Positions 26,166 through 35,253 of a stretch of 64,000 nucleotides of DNA are shown here, one piece after another. The notes beneath the pieces are model-generated. The model was not told the origin of the DNA, did no database searches, and saw only the letters and a list, made by a program, of their open reading frames with translations. A program made the translations under genes and the position numbers. The stretch is taken from NCBI RefSeq assembly GCF_024585165.1, contig NZ_CP029008.1, positions 1,240,001-1,304,000 of the forward strand, given 5' to 3'. The stretch is from Bradyrhizobium sp. WBOS07 (lineage in GTDB: Bacteria; Pseudomonadota; Alphaproteobacteria; Rhizobiales; Xanthobacteraceae). How positions within the stretch are numbered: the first letter of the stretch is position 1; every line of letters starts with the position of its first letter.

Positions 26166-26525
26166 ATGTCTCGCGTCAAACGCGGTGTGACCGCCCACGC
26201 CAAGCACAAGAAAGTCTACAAGGCCGCCAAGGGCTTCTACGGTCGCCGCAAGAACACCATCCGCGCCGCCAAGCCGGCGGTCGAGAAGGCGATGCAATAC
26301 GCCTTCCGGGACCGCAAGCGTAAGAAGCGGACGTTCCGCGCGCTCTGGATCCAGCGCATCAACGCTGCCGTCCGTCCGTTCGGCCTGACCTACAGCCGAT
26401 TTATCGACGGCATGGCCAAGTCCGGGATCACCGTGGACCGCAAGGTGCTGTCGGATCTCGCGATCAACGAGCCCGCCGCGTTCCAGGCCATCGCCGAGAA
26501 GGCCAAGGCTGCGCTGGCAGCGTAA
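26166..26525 (+). CDS. rplT: 50S ribosomal protein L20
   Basis: A 119-residue basic protein that binds 23S rRNA early in 50S assembly. The long basic N-terminal helix ([19 protein letters not shown]...GFYGRRKN) and globular C-domain ([20 protein letters not shown]) are complete. In other bacteria L20 also represses its own operon at the messenger level. The ribosome binding site is GAAGGA upstream of the ATG. Confidence 0.97.
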   Translation: MSRVKRGVTAHAKHKKVYKAAKGFYGRRKNTIRAAKPAVEKAMQYAFRDRKRKKRTFRALWIQRINAAVRPFGLTYSRFIDGMAKSGITVDRKVLSDLAINEPAAFQAIAEKAKAALAA

Positions 26526-26533
26526 GGCTTGCG

Positions 26534-26947
26534 CTAGCGGGCCTTCCGGCCCGCAGCCTGCAGCGCGCGTTGCGAGTAACGCTGGGCGACCTCCGCCCGG
26601 CAGAATGCCGTAAACGACTGATACATGGTGCCGGACTTGTTCCGGTACTTGACGTCGCATGCGTGCATCTCGCGCTTGTAGGCCTGCGCCTGCGCGGCAC
26701 TGAGGCCGGGCTTGAAGTCCGCCTCGCACTTCTGCTCGACGGCGGCGCCGAGCTCGACATCGCCGCTCGCGGTCAGCTGGCAATCCCTGAAGACCTTCAT
26801 CGCGCTTGCGCAGCTCTTCTGGCTGCTGATGGCGGCCGCGACCTCGTCCAGCGTCATGGATTGGTCCATGCAGACCATGGCGCGCGCCGGGGTACCGGCG
26901 ATGGACAGAACAGCGGCCAGAACGGCCCAACAGCATTTCGAAGGCAT
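26534..26947 (-). CDS. Exported hypothetical protein
   Basis: A 137-residue secreted protein with a signal peptide (about 1-24, [19 protein letters not shown]). The mature domain is helical, basic at its C terminus, with regularly placed Cys (CMDQS, KSCASAM, RDCQL, QKCEADF, HACDV, AFCRAEV) that could form disulfides. The start at 26947 is chosen for GAGGAGA upstream. I do not recognise the family. It is convergent with rplT, the two stops being 8 nt apart. Confidence 0.7.
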   Translation of the reverse strand: MPSKCCWAVLAAVLSIAGTPARAMVCMDQSMTLDEVAAAISSQKSCASAMKVFRDCQLTASGDVELGAAVEQKCEADFKPGLSAAQAQAYKREMHACDVKYRNKSGTMYQSFTAFCRAEVAQRYSQRALQAAGRKAR

Positions 26948-27099
26948 CGCGAAGGTCTCCTCGTATCCTCCCTTGGTGGCCCGCCCCCGCACGAGGTTCA
27001 ACCCAGCCGGGCGGGAGCCCGAAAACGCCGGCTTTTCGCTTGACGTTACGCCCTCCCGGCGGCGACAACCCAGCCGAATTTGGAGCCAAGGATTTGACT

Positions 27100-28182
27100 G
27101 TGTCCGACCTCGCAACGCTCGAAACATCCATCCTCGACCAGATCGCCGCCGCCGGCGATGAAGCCGCGCTCGAAGCGGTGCGCGTCGCAGCCCTCGGCAA
27201 GAAGGGCTCGATCTCGGCGCTGCTCGCCACGCTCGGCAAGATGTCGCCCGACGAGCGCAAGACGCAAGGCGCGGCGATCAACCAGGCCAAGGACAAGGTC
27301 GGCGAGGCGCTCGCCGCACGACGCGATGTACTGAAGTCCGCGGCACTCGATGCGCGACTGGCGTCCGAGACCGTCGACGTCACGCTGCCGCTGCGCGAGG
27401 CTCAGGCCGAGGCCGGCCGCATCCATCCGCTGAGCCAGGTCTGGGACGAGCTGACCACGATCTTCGCCGACATGGGCTTCTCGGTCGCCGAAGGCCCCGA
27501 CATCGAGACCGACGACTACAATTTCACCAAGCTGAACTTCCCGGAAGGCCATCCCGCGCGCGAGATGCACGACACGTTCTTCTTCAACCCGAAGGAGGAC
27601 GGCTCGCGCATGCTGCTGCGAACCCACACCTCGCCGGTGCAGGTGCGCACCATGCTGAGCCAGAAGCCGCCGATCCGCGTGATCTGCCCGGGCCGTACCT
27701 ACCGCATCGATTCGGACGCGACCCACACGCCGCAATTCCACCAGGTCGAAGGCCTCGTCATCGACAAGACCTCGCATCTCGGCCACCTCAAATGGATCCT
27801 GCACGAGTTCTGCAAGGCGTTCTTCGAGGTCGACCACATCAACATGCGCTTCCGCCCGTCGTTCTTCCCGTTCACCGAGCCGTCGCTGGAAGTCGATATC
27901 CAGTGCCGCCGCGACAAGGGCGAGATCCGCTTCGGCGAAGGCGAGGACTGGCTCGAGATTCTCGGCTGCGGCATGGTGCATCCGAACGTGCTGCGCGCCT
28001 GCGGCATCGATCCCGACGAGTACCAGGGCTTCGCCTGGGGCATGGGCATCGACCGCATCGCCATGCTGAAATACGGCATCGCCGATCTGCGCCAGCTGTT
28101 CGACAGCGACGTGCGCTGGCTGAGCCACTATGGCTTCAAGCCGCTGGAAGTGCCGACGCTGGCGGGGGGATTGAGTTCGTGA
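27100..28182 (+). CDS. pheS: Phenylalanine--tRNA ligase alpha subunit
   Basis: A 360-residue catalytic subunit of the alpha2-beta2 enzyme that charges tRNA-Phe. The N-terminal coiled coil (about 1-85) is followed by the class II core. Motif 2 is around [24 protein letters not shown] and motif 3 is [18 protein letters not shown]. The GTG at 27100 is chosen because AAGGA lies 7 nt upstream and the family begins near SDLATLE. pheT follows after a DUF559 gene inserted in the middle. Confidence 0.96.
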   Translation: MSDLATLETSILDQIAAAGDEAALEAVRVAALGKKGSISALLATLGKMSPDERKTQGAAINQAKDKVGEALAARRDVLKSAALDARLASETVDVTLPLREAQAEAGRIHPLSQVWDELTTIFADMGFSVAEGPDIETDDYNFTKLNFPEGHPAREMHDTFFFNPKEDGSRMLLRTHTSPVQVRTMLSQKPPIRVICPGRTYRIDSDATHTPQFHQVEGLVIDKTSHLGHLKWILHEFCKAFFEVDHINMRFRPSFFPFTEPSLEVDIQCRRDKGEIRFGEGEDWLEILGCGMVHPNVLRACGIDPDEYQGFAWGMGIDRIAMLKYGIADLRQLFDSDVRWLSHYGFKPLEVPTLAGGLSS

Positions 28183-28237
28183 TGCCCGGTCTCCAGCGTG
28201 AGTCTGCGACGGCTCTCTTCTTTCCCTCCGCGGAGAC

Positions 28238-28386
28238 AACCCTCTCCCTGACCCTCCCCCGCAAGCCGGGGAGGGAATGGATGGAGCGTGCTCGTGGTGA
28301 CGTTTGTCTCGTGGGTACGTATTCTCCGTCCGCTCGACAGGCCGGACTCCCTCCCCCGCCTGCGGGGGAGGGTTGGGGAGAGGGTT
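28238..28386. repeat. Dispersed repeat with CCCTCCCCCGC hairpins (copy 2)
   Basis: CCCTCTCCCTGACCCTCCCC..GGGGAGGGA at the left and CTCCCTCCCCCGCCTGCGGG..GGGGAGAGGG at the right enclose about 65 nt. It lies between pheS and the DUF559 gene. Confidence 0.6.
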
Positions 28387-28394
28387 TCTCCGCG

Positions 28395-28851
28395 ATGGGG
28401 CTGCCAATGGTCGATCCCGAGCATCCGGATTGGAAAGTATCGCCCAAGCTGCGCGCCAATGCGCGCGCGCTCAGGCGCAATTCGACCGACGCGGAGCGGA
28501 TCCTCTGGTCAGCACTGCGCGCCGGCCGCCTGGACGGCGCCAGCTTTCGCCGCCAGGTGCCGATCGATCACTACGTCGCCGATTTCATCTGCCATGCCGC
28601 CAAGCTCGTCATCGAACTCGATGGCGGCCAACATTTCTCGGATGCGGGAACGCGCCGATGCGCGTCGCTCTGCCATGATCGAGGCAAAGGGCTTCAAGGT
28701 GCTCCGCTTCAGCAATCTCGATGTCATGACAAATCGTAGCGGCGTTCTCGAAACAATCGCGACCACCGTCGCGGAGAGAGCCCCCACCCCAACCCTCCCC
28801 CGCAAGCGGGAGAGGGAGCAGACCGTCTCCGTGGAGAAGAAGCAGCCATGA
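28395..28851 (+). pseudogene. DUF559 (endonuclease-fold) protein, broken by a 1-nt frameshift
   Basis: This would be a protein of about 150 residues with the very-short-patch/restriction-endonuclease-like DUF559 fold: ANARALRRNSTDAERILW, FRRQVPIDHYVADFICHAAK, and LVIELDGGQH. After FSDA the frame breaks. One extra G in GGG at 28646-28648 explains it, because the next frame continues ERADARRSAMIEAKGFKVLR and [15 protein letters not shown] to a stop overlapping the pheT start (ATGA, 28848-28851). The last ~20 codons are made from a palindromic repeat. Members of this family often sit between pheS and pheT in Rhizobiales; the function is unknown. Confidence 0.75.
28781..28819. repeat. Dispersed repeat with CCCTCCCCCGCAAGCGGG hairpin (copy 3, half element)
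   Basis: CCCTCCCCCGC AAGC GGGAGAGGG hairpin just upstream of pheT. It is read through as the C-terminal coding end of the DUF559 gene. Confidence 0.6.
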
Positions 28852-31256
28852 AATTCACCCTCTCCTGGCTGAAGGATCATCTCGACACCGACGAGCCGCT
28901 CGAAAAGCTCGCCGACAAGCTCACCATGATCGGGCTCGAGGTCGAGAACATCGAAGACAAGGCGAAGGCGCTCAAGCCTTTCACCATCGCGAAGGTGATC
29001 TCGGCCGAACAGCATCCGAATGCCGACCGCCTGCGCGTCTGCATGGTCGACACCGGTGACGGTCGCGCGCCGGTGCAGGTGGTGTGCGGCGCGCCGAATG
29101 CGCGTGCGGGCCTCGTCAGTGTGTTCTCGCCGCCCGGCACCTACATTCCCGGCAAGGACATCACGCTCGGCATCGGCACCATCCGCGGCGTCGAGAGCCG
29201 CGGCATGTTGTGCTCGGCGGCCGAGCTGCAGATCTCCAACGACCATGACGGCATCATGGAATTGCCGGCGGATGCACCGATCGGTGCCGGATACGCCGAA
29301 TGGGCCGCGCTCGGCGATCCCGTGATCGAGATCAATCTGACGCCGAACCGGCAGGATTGCACCGGCGTGCACGGCATCGCGCGCGATCTCGCCGCCGCCG
29401 ACATGGGCAAGTTCGTCGATCACACCATCAAGCCGATCAAGGGCGAATTCCCGTGCCCGGTAAAGGTCACGGTGGAGGACGCCGCGCTGTGCCCGGGCTT
29501 CGCGCTTCGTCTCGTGCGCGGCGTCAAGAACGGGCCGTCGCCGGAATGGCTGCAGAAGCGGCTGACCGCGATCGGCCTGCGTCCGATCAACGCGCTGGTC
29601 GACATCACCAACTTCATGACCTACGACCGCGCGCGGCCGCTGCACGTGTTCGACGCCAAGAAGGTGAAGGGCAATCTCGTCGTGCGCCGCGCCCGCGACG
29701 GCGAGAGCCTGCTCGCGCTCGACGGCCGCACCTACAATCTCGATCCCGCGATCTGCGTGATCGCGGACGAGCACGGCGTCGAATCGCTGGCCGGCATCAT
29801 GGGTGGCGAAGCCTCGGGCTGCGACGAGACCACCACCGACGTGCTGATCGAATCGGCGTTGTGGAACGAGATCAACATCGCCCAGACCGGCCGCAAGCTC
29901 GGCATCAATTCCGACGCGCGCTACCGCTTTGAGCGCGGCGTCGATCCGGCCTTCATGGTGCCCGGGCTGGAGCTCGCGACCAAGCTGGTGATGGAAATGT
30001 GCGGCGGCACGCCGTCCGAGAATGTCGTGGTCGGCAAGGCCTTTGGCGACGATCGCCTGATCGAGTTCCCGATCACCGAGGTCAAGCGCCTGTCGGGCAT
30101 TGAAGTGCCCCAAGCCGAGATGAAGCGCATTCTGACCCATCTCGGCTTCATGATGGCGGGCCCGGGCCCGGTGGTGAAGGTCGCGGTGCCCTCGTGGCGC
30201 TCGGATGTCCACGGCAAGGCCGACATCGTCGAGGAGATCGTCCGCATCTTCGGCGTCGACAAGGTGCCGATGACGCCGTTCGAGCGCGGCGAGGACGCCC
30301 GCAAGCCGGTGCTGACGCCGCTTCAGCTGCGCACCCGTCGCGCCAGGCGGGCGCTGGCAAGCCGCGGTATCATCGAAGCCGTGACCTGGTCGTTCATCAC
30401 GAAGGCCGCGGCAGAATTGTTCGGCGGCGGCCAGCGCGAGCTCGAAGTCGCCAACCCGATCGCGTCGGACCTCTCCGACATGCGCCCGACGCTGCTCGCG
30501 GGCCTGATCGCGGCGGCACAGGCGAACGCCAATCGCGGCATGAGCGATGTCGCGCTGTTCGAGGTCGGTCAGATCTTCAGGGGCGATCGCCCGCAGGACC
30601 AGTTCATGGCCGCAAGCGGCGTTCGCCGCGGCTTTGCCTCGTCCGAAGGTCTGGGGCGGCACTGGTCGGGCTCGGCGCAGGCCGACGTGTTTGACGCGAA
30701 GGCCGACGCGCTGGCCGTTCTGGCCGCGGCCGGTGCGCCGATGCAGGCGCTGCAGATCGTCGCGGGTGGACCGTCGTGGTTGCATCCGGGCCGCTCCGGC
30801 ACGATCCAGATCGGGCCGCAGAACGTGCTTGGATATTTCGGCGAGGTGCATCCCCGCGCGCTGGAGGCGCTCGGCGCCGACGGCCCGCTTGTCGTGTTCG
30901 AGGTGATCCTCGACCGCATCCCCGAGGCAAAGAAGAAGCCGACCCGCGCCAAGCCCGTGATCGAGCTGTCGGCGTTCCAGCCGGTGTCGCGCGATTTCGC
31001 CTTCATCGTCGATCGCACCGTGAAGACGGGCGACATCGTGCGCGCCGCGCAAGGCGTCGACAAGAAGCTGATCACCGGCGTCAACGTCTTCGACGTCTAT
31101 GAGGGCAAGGGCATCGATGACGGCAAGAAGTCGATCGCGATCGCGGTCACGCTCCAACCGCGCGAGAAGACGCTGACCGATCAGGAGATCGACGCCGTCG
31201 CCGCCAAGATCGTGGCCGAGGTGACGAAGAAGACGGGCGGCACTCTGCGAGCATGA
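28848..31256 (+). CDS. pheT: Phenylalanine--tRNA ligase beta subunit
   Basis: An 802-residue partner of PheS, of full length. It has the N-terminal B1 region with tRNA-binding domain ([15 protein letters not shown]), the B3/B4 editing region, the B5 domain (around [18 protein letters not shown]), the synthetase-like core, and the C-terminal anticodon-binding FDX-ACB domain ([18 protein letters not shown]...LTDQEIDAV). The start ATG overlaps the stop of the DUF559 gene. The ribosome binding site is weak (GGAGAAGAAG). Confidence 0.96.
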   Translation: MKFTLSWLKDHLDTDEPLEKLADKLTMIGLEVENIEDKAKALKPFTIAKVISAEQHPNADRLRVCMVDTGDGRAPVQVVCGAPNARAGLVSVFSPPGTYIPGKDITLGIGTIRGVESRGMLCSAAELQISNDHDGIMELPADAPIGAGYAEWAALGDPVIEINLTPNRQDCTGVHGIARDLAAADMGKFVDHTIKPIKGEFPCPVKVTVEDAALCPGFALRLVRGVKNGPSPEWLQKRLTAIGLRPINALVDITNFMTYDRARPLHVFDAKKVKGNLVVRRARDGESLLALDGRTYNLDPAICVIADEHGVESLAGIMGGEASGCDETTTDVLIESALWNEINIAQTGRKLGINSDARYRFERGVDPAFMVPGLELATKLVMEMCGGTPSENVVVGKAFGDDRLIEFPITEVKRLSGIEVPQAEMKRILTHLGFMMAGPGPVVKVAVPSWRSDVHGKADIVEEIVRIFGVDKVPMTPFERGEDARKPVLTPLQLRTRRARRALASRGIIEAVTWSFITKAAAELFGGGQRELEVANPIASDLSDMRPTLLAGLIAAAQANANRGMSDVALFEVGQIFRGDRPQDQFMAASGVRRGFASSEGLGRHWSGSAQADVFDAKADALAVLAAAGAPMQALQIVAGGPSWLHPGRSGTIQIGPQNVLGYFGEVHPRALEALGADGPLVVFEVILDRIPEAKKKPTRAKPVIELSAFQPVSRDFAFIVDRTVKTGDIVRAAQGVDKKLITGVNVFDVYEGKGIDDGKKSIAIAVTLQPREKTLTDQEIDAVAAKIVAEVTKKTGGTLRA

Positions 31257-31295
31257 TGCCGAAAGGCGTGAAGCGGTTTTCGGACGACATCATGC
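31251..31295. repeat. GCATGATG...CATCATGC dispersed element (copy 1)
   Basis: Terminal inverted repeats GCATGATG/CATCATGC surround GTGAAGCGGTTTTCGG. A relative lies at 43763-43829, sharing the CGGAAAACCGCTTCAC block in reverse complement. Its left end overlaps the pheT stop. Confidence 0.6.
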
Positions 31296-31301
31296 TCCAG
31301 A

Positions 31302-32081
31302 ATGGAAAACATGACCGTTGCTGACTTTCTCCCGAAGGACGTCAGCCTCAGCATCGCGATGGCGCTTTGCGCCGTCGCTTTCGTTTCGGGCACCGCGCGC
31401 GGCTTCTCCGGCTTCGGCGCGGCGCTGATCTTCATGCCGCTGGCGAGCAGCATTGCCGCGCCGCGGCTGGTCGCGGCACTCCTGCTCGTCATCGATTTCG
31501 TCTCGGCCGCGCCGCTCCTGCCCGACGCATGGCGCAGGGCCGACCGCAAGGCCACCGCGGTGATCGTGCTGGGCGCGCTGGTCGGCGTACCCGCCGGCAC
31601 CTATTTCCTCAGCGTGCTCGAGCCCGTCACCACGCGCTGGATCATCTCCTGCTTCGTCGCTGCGCTGCTGCTTCTGCTGCTGTCGGGATGGCGCTATCGC
31701 GGCAAGGACCACGCCTGGCTCTCGGTCGGCATCGGCGGGCTCTCCGGCTTCTGTAGCGGCCTGGCCCAGACCGGCGGCCCGCCGATCGTCGGCTACTGGC
31801 TCGGTCGTCCGATCGCGCCGATGGTCGCGCGCGCCAACATCGTGCTGTTCTTCGGCGCCTCCGATTTGTTCTCGATGATCAGTTACGCGGCCACCGGCCT
31901 GATCAGCCGCGAATCGCTTGCGCTGGCGCTAATCGTCGGCCCGGTCTATGCGGCCGGCGTCGCGTTCGGCGCCTCGTTGTTCGGACGCGCCAGCGAGAGA
32001 GTGTTTCGCGGCATCTGCTACGCGCTGATCGCGATGGCGGTGATCGCGGGGCTGCCGGTGCTGGACGGGGTGCTGCGATAA
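31302..32081 (+). CDS. TauE/SafE family sulfite/organosulfur permease-like membrane protein
   Basis: A 259-residue inner-membrane protein with about eight hydrophobic helices and the two internally related halves of the TauE/SafE family. The N-terminal half has GTARGFSGFGAALIFMPL and the second half has GIGGLSGFCSGLAQTGGPPI, both carrying the G-x-G-G-G-type turn. Members export or import sulfite, sulfoacetate or related anions; the substrate here is unknown. The second ATG (31311) is an alternative start and has the better, though weak, GGA upstream. Confidence 0.85.
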   Translation: MENMTVADFLPKDVSLSIAMALCAVAFVSGTARGFSGFGAALIFMPLASSIAAPRLVAALLLVIDFVSAAPLLPDAWRRADRKATAVIVLGALVGVPAGTYFLSVLEPVTTRWIISCFVAALLLLLLSGWRYRGKDHAWLSVGIGGLSGFCSGLAQTGGPPIVGYWLGRPIAPMVARANIVLFFGASDLFSMISYAATGLISRESLALALIVGPVYAAGVAFGASLFGRASERVFRGICYALIAMAVIAGLPVLDGVLR

Positions 32082-32173
32082 GACCGGCTGTCGTCCCTGA
32101 AGACGCACGAGGGCATGCACATATCTGGTGCGAACGCGGGGACGACGGCGGAATTTGTGGCGGGCTGAGTGCC

Positions 32174-33562
32174 CTACTGCCTCGGCACGCGCCGCTTCTT
32201 CGTCGACTGCGTCGGCACGTCGGCAGGGTCGTCCTTGAGCGCGCCGATCTTGCGCAAGGCGGCGTCTGCGGCGCGCTCGCCGCTGTCCCAGGCGCCGTCG
32301 ACAGTGCCCCACAGCGTGTCATGGGTGGCTTCGCCGGCAAGGAACACGTTGCCGATCGGCTCCGCCAAAACCTTTCGCGAGAGCTGACCGCCGGGGGAGG
32401 CCGCCGACATCGCGCCCATCACGTAAGGCGATGCGTTCCAGCGCGTGGCGCTGGTCTTCTGCACCGCAGAAGCAGCTTCGCTGCCGAACAGTTTTGTGAT
32501 CCATTCCCTGGCAAAGGCCTCCATCGCCTTCTCGCCCTGCTCGGAAAGCTCGCGGCCGAACGCGCCGCCGACATCGATAGAGCAGAGCGAGGAGCCGCCG
32601 ATATTGGCGAACATCAGCCCCGTCCGCGTCGAGCTGCTCTGCTCGATCAGGATATCGTCGCGCAACAAGCCGAGCGGGTTGCCCGGCAATTGCAGCATGA
32701 TGCGATCGTAGCTGCCGAGGCCGAGCTTTGACGCCGCGTCCAGCGTGCGCTTGGGAATGTCGGGCGCGAACTTGATCGCGCCCGATGTCAGCACGTTGGT
32801 CGAGACCGTGACGATGACGGCGCGCGCGGCGATCTTGCCGGCTTGCGTCTCCACGCTGACGTCACGATTGCCCCAGGCGATTCGGCTCGCCGGCGTCGAC
32901 AGCGCCACCGGCGCCTGCTCGCCGAGCTTGGCGATCAGCGTGCCGAGGCCCTGACGGCAGGCGATCGCCGCGTTGCGGTCCTGCGCGCGCCCCTTGTCGA
33001 TCGCCGACAGCTCCTTGAGGTCTTTGCCGGCGAAGCCCGCGCCCAGCAAGAACTCGGCCGCGCCCGCCCAATCGCCGAGATCCTTCGGCAGCACCGACGC
33101 GCAGGACGTATCCAGCTTGCCGCGCGCCGCCTCGTCGATGGCACGGTTGGCGCGCACCAGCGCCGCCAGGAATTGCTCGGTCTCGCCCGCTCGCGCGTTG
33201 CGGCGGCCGATGCGCATCTTCTGGCCGGACGGCGCCGGCAGCACATCGAGCCCGGCGTTGCGCGCCAGCCGGATCATCGGATTGGTATCTGGATTGTACA
33301 TCCAGCGTGCACCGCGGTCGAACGGCGTGTCGAAAGTGGTGGTATCGGTGAGACAGCGGCCTCCAATCCGGGACGCCGCTTCGACCACGATCACCTTGCG
33401 GCCCGTCGCCATGATGCGCCGCGCCGCAGCGATTCCCGCAGCCCCGGCCCCGACCACGACGATGTCGGCCTCGCGCGGGAGGCTGGCCGCGTTGGCGCGC
33501 AGGGCCGGCACCGTGGCAAGAGCCGCCGACGCGACAAGGAAACCGCGGCGCGTGATTGTCAT
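32174..33562 (-). CDS. Tat-exported flavin monoamine oxidase-family protein
   Basis: A 462-residue FAD enzyme. The N terminus MTITRRGFLVASAALATVP is a twin-arginine signal with a cleavage site near RANA. The dinucleotide-binding motif VVVGAGAAGIAAARRI follows, then EAASRIGGRCLTD. The C-terminal FAD-contact segment is GNVFLAGEATHDTLWGTVDG. The family oxidises primary amines or related substrates and releases peroxide, here in the periplasm. The start at 33562 is chosen because the Tat signal begins there. The C-terminal tail is Lys/Arg-rich. Confidence 0.88.
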   Translation of the reverse strand: MTITRRGFLVASAALATVPALRANAASLPREADIVVVGAGAAGIAAARRIMATGRKVIVVEAASRIGGRCLTDTTTFDTPFDRGARWMYNPDTNPMIRLARNAGLDVLPAPSGQKMRIGRRNARAGETEQFLAALVRANRAIDEAARGKLDTSCASVLPKDLGDWAGAAEFLLGAGFAGKDLKELSAIDKGRAQDRNAAIACRQGLGTLIAKLGEQAPVALSTPASRIAWGNRDVSVETQAGKIAARAVIVTVSTNVLTSGAIKFAPDIPKRTLDAASKLGLGSYDRIMLQLPGNPLGLLRDDILIEQSSSTRTGLMFANIGGSSLCSIDVGGAFGRELSEQGEKAMEAFAREWITKLFGSEAASAVQKTSATRWNASPYVMGAMSAASPGGQLSRKVLAEPIGNVFLAGEATHDTLWGTVDGAWDSGERAADAALRKIGALKDDPADVPTQSTKKRRVPRQ

Positions 33563-33754
33563 GTCATGGTTTCCGAGGACTTGCGGCGGACGGGAACAGT
33601 CAGCGAACCTTGCCGCATCTGATGTTGCACGGCAACCACCATGGTGAATCAATCGTGCTTGACCTCACGGAGTGATGAACCGAATTGCAAGACGTTTGGA
33701 CCATGATAGAGAAGGGAAAAAGACGGCCGGAAAAGGCCGTGGGGGGAGTTCGAC

Positions 33755-34720
33755 ATGGGGACGGTCCTGGATTCAGTCGGCAAGCTGATTGCCGCGTACC
33801 TCTCCAAGGAGGTGCCGGGCTACGAGCCGTTCACGCCGAGCGACCCGGAGCACCTGCGCGGCGTCATCGCGCCCGGCGACGTGCTGCTGGTCGAGGGCAA
33901 CAACCGCATCTCCGGCATCATCAAGTATCTGACCCAGTCGACCTGGTCGCATGCCGCGCTCTATGTCGGCCCGGTCGAAGGCGCCGCGGAGCCCGACGGC
34001 GAGCCGCATGTGCTGATCGAGGCCAATATCGGCGAAGGCGTCACTTCTGCGCCGCTGTCGAAATATTTCCCGTATCACACCCGCCTCTGCCGCCCGGTCG
34101 GGCTGTCCTATGAGGATCGCACCACGGTCTGCCGCTATGCAATCAACCGTATCGGCTTCGGCTACGACACCAAGAACATCGTCGACTTGATGCGTTATCT
34201 GTTTCCGATGCCGATACCGCAGCGCTGGCGGCGTCGCATGATCGCGATCGGCTCAGGCGATCCGACCAAGATCATCTGCTCGGCGCTGATCGCGCAGGCG
34301 TTCGATGCCGTGCGTTACCCGATCCTGCCGAAGATCACCAAGGCCGGCAGCCGCGCCGCGCGCCGCGAGATCCTGCACATCCGCGATTCATCGCTCTACA
34401 TGCCCCGCGACTTCGACATCTCGCCCTATTTCGAAGTCGTCAAACCCACCATCGTGCACGGCTTCGACTACACAGCGCTGCACTGGGCCGACAAGCAGAA
34501 GCCGCTCGAGGAGGTAGCGGGCTCATTCAGTGTGTTTCCAGAAACGCTCTTGGCGCCGCCGCTCGTTCCTGAAGCGATTGACGAAGAGGCGTCGGCTGAA
34601 ATTCCCGCTGAAGAAGTGAGCACGCGCCTTGCGGAGATGGGCTCCAATTTCTCAGAGCATTTCGTGCAACTGAGCGACCTCGCAACGTATCGCGAGCGGG
34701 CGCGGGCGATGGCCGCATAG
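33755..34720 (+). CDS. Permuted papain-like hydrolase, YiiX/YebB (NlpC/P60-like)
   Basis: A 321-residue protein with the permuted NlpC/P60 order: GDVLLVEGNNRISGIIKYLT, then the catalytic His66 in STWSHAALYVG, Glu89 in VLIEANIGEG, and the candidate nucleophile Cys175 in KIICSALIAQAF. It has no signal peptide. A 100-residue acidic C-terminal tail of unknown role is present. Members hydrolyse amide or ester bonds in lipids or cell-wall material. The start has a strong GGGGGAG. Confidence 0.82.
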   Translation: MGTVLDSVGKLIAAYLSKEVPGYEPFTPSDPEHLRGVIAPGDVLLVEGNNRISGIIKYLTQSTWSHAALYVGPVEGAAEPDGEPHVLIEANIGEGVTSAPLSKYFPYHTRLCRPVGLSYEDRTTVCRYAINRIGFGYDTKNIVDLMRYLFPMPIPQRWRRRMIAIGSGDPTKIICSALIAQAFDAVRYPILPKITKAGSRAARREILHIRDSSLYMPRDFDISPYFEVVKPTIVHGFDYTALHWADKQKPLEEVAGSFSVFPETLLAPPLVPEAIDEEASAEIPAEEVSTRLAEMGSNFSEHFVQLSDLATYRERARAMAA

Positions 34721-34775
34721 ATCTGCTGCCGTCCGGCGAAGGGCATGACGAGGTAGAGAAATCTCGCCCGATCTC

Positions 34776-34865
34776 GTAGGGTGGGCAAAGGCGCAAAGCG
34801 CCGTGCCCACGTTCTTCCGCGATCACTGACGGATGGTGCGCACGCTCCGCTTTGCCCACCCTACG
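34776..34865. repeat. Dispersed palindromic repeat, GTAGGGTGGGCAAA type (copy 1)
   Basis: GTAGGGTGGGCAAAG at the left pairs with CTTTGCCCACCCTAC at the right across about 90 nt, with inner GGCGCAAAGCGCC and GTGCGCACGC hairpins. Other copies lie at 41634-41722 and 56131-56224. Confidence 0.85.
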
Positions 34866-34913
34866 AGACCGCGATTCTTTCGCCCGCTTCGCCCGGAACG
34901 CAGCGAGCGTGCG

Positions 34914-35189
34914 CTACCGCTCCGCCCGTCCGATCACCGCCATCAGCTCCGCGATCTTCGCGCGTTGATCAACCTTGTCGCCGCTCGCGATGGCGTGCTC
35001 GACGCAATGGGCGACGTGATCCTTCAGGATCTCCTCCTCGACCCGGCGCAGCGCGGCCCGCACCGCCGAGATCTGCGTCACGATGTCGATGCAGTAGCGG
35101 TCCTCCTCTACCATTTTCGAGAGGCCGCGAACCTGGCCCTCGATCCGGCCGAGGCGTTTTCCGACAGATGCCTTGATGTCCTTGCGCAT
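34914..35189 (-). CDS. csoR: CsoR-type copper-sensing repressor
   Basis: A 91-residue all-helical repressor of the CsoR/RcnR family. Cys33, His58 and Cys62 match the Cu(I)-binding Cys-His-Cys triad of CsoR, so copper rather than nickel or formaldehyde is the likely signal. It is divergently transcribed from a copper-type P-ATPase across a 64-nt gap holding the palindrome ATACCC-N5-GGGTAT. This implies that apo-CsoR represses both genes and Cu(I) releases it. Confidence 0.85.
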   Translation of the reverse strand: MRKDIKASVGKRLGRIEGQVRGLSKMVEEDRYCIDIVTQISAVRAALRRVEEEILKDHVAHCVEHAIASGDKVDQRAKIAELMAVIGRAER

Positions 35190-35198
35190 GCGGTCTAT

Positions 35199-35215
35199 AT
35201 ACCCCTACCGGGTAT
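35199..35215. promoter_or_regulatory. CsoR-type operator between csoR and the copper ATPase gene
   Basis: A perfect inverted repeat ATACCC (35199-35204) and GGGTAT (35210-35215) with a 5-nt spacer, the layout of known CsoR operators. It lies 10 bp from the csoR start, so binding would also block csoR initiation. Confidence 0.7.
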
Positions 35216-35253
35216 GGGTTGCAAGACTCGGATACAGGCGCCGGAGCTGGGCT

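Noticed and set aside
28509..31157. Long minus-strand open frame antisense to pheT
   Set aside because: Low-complexity composition and no recognisable domain; it is a shadow of pheT.
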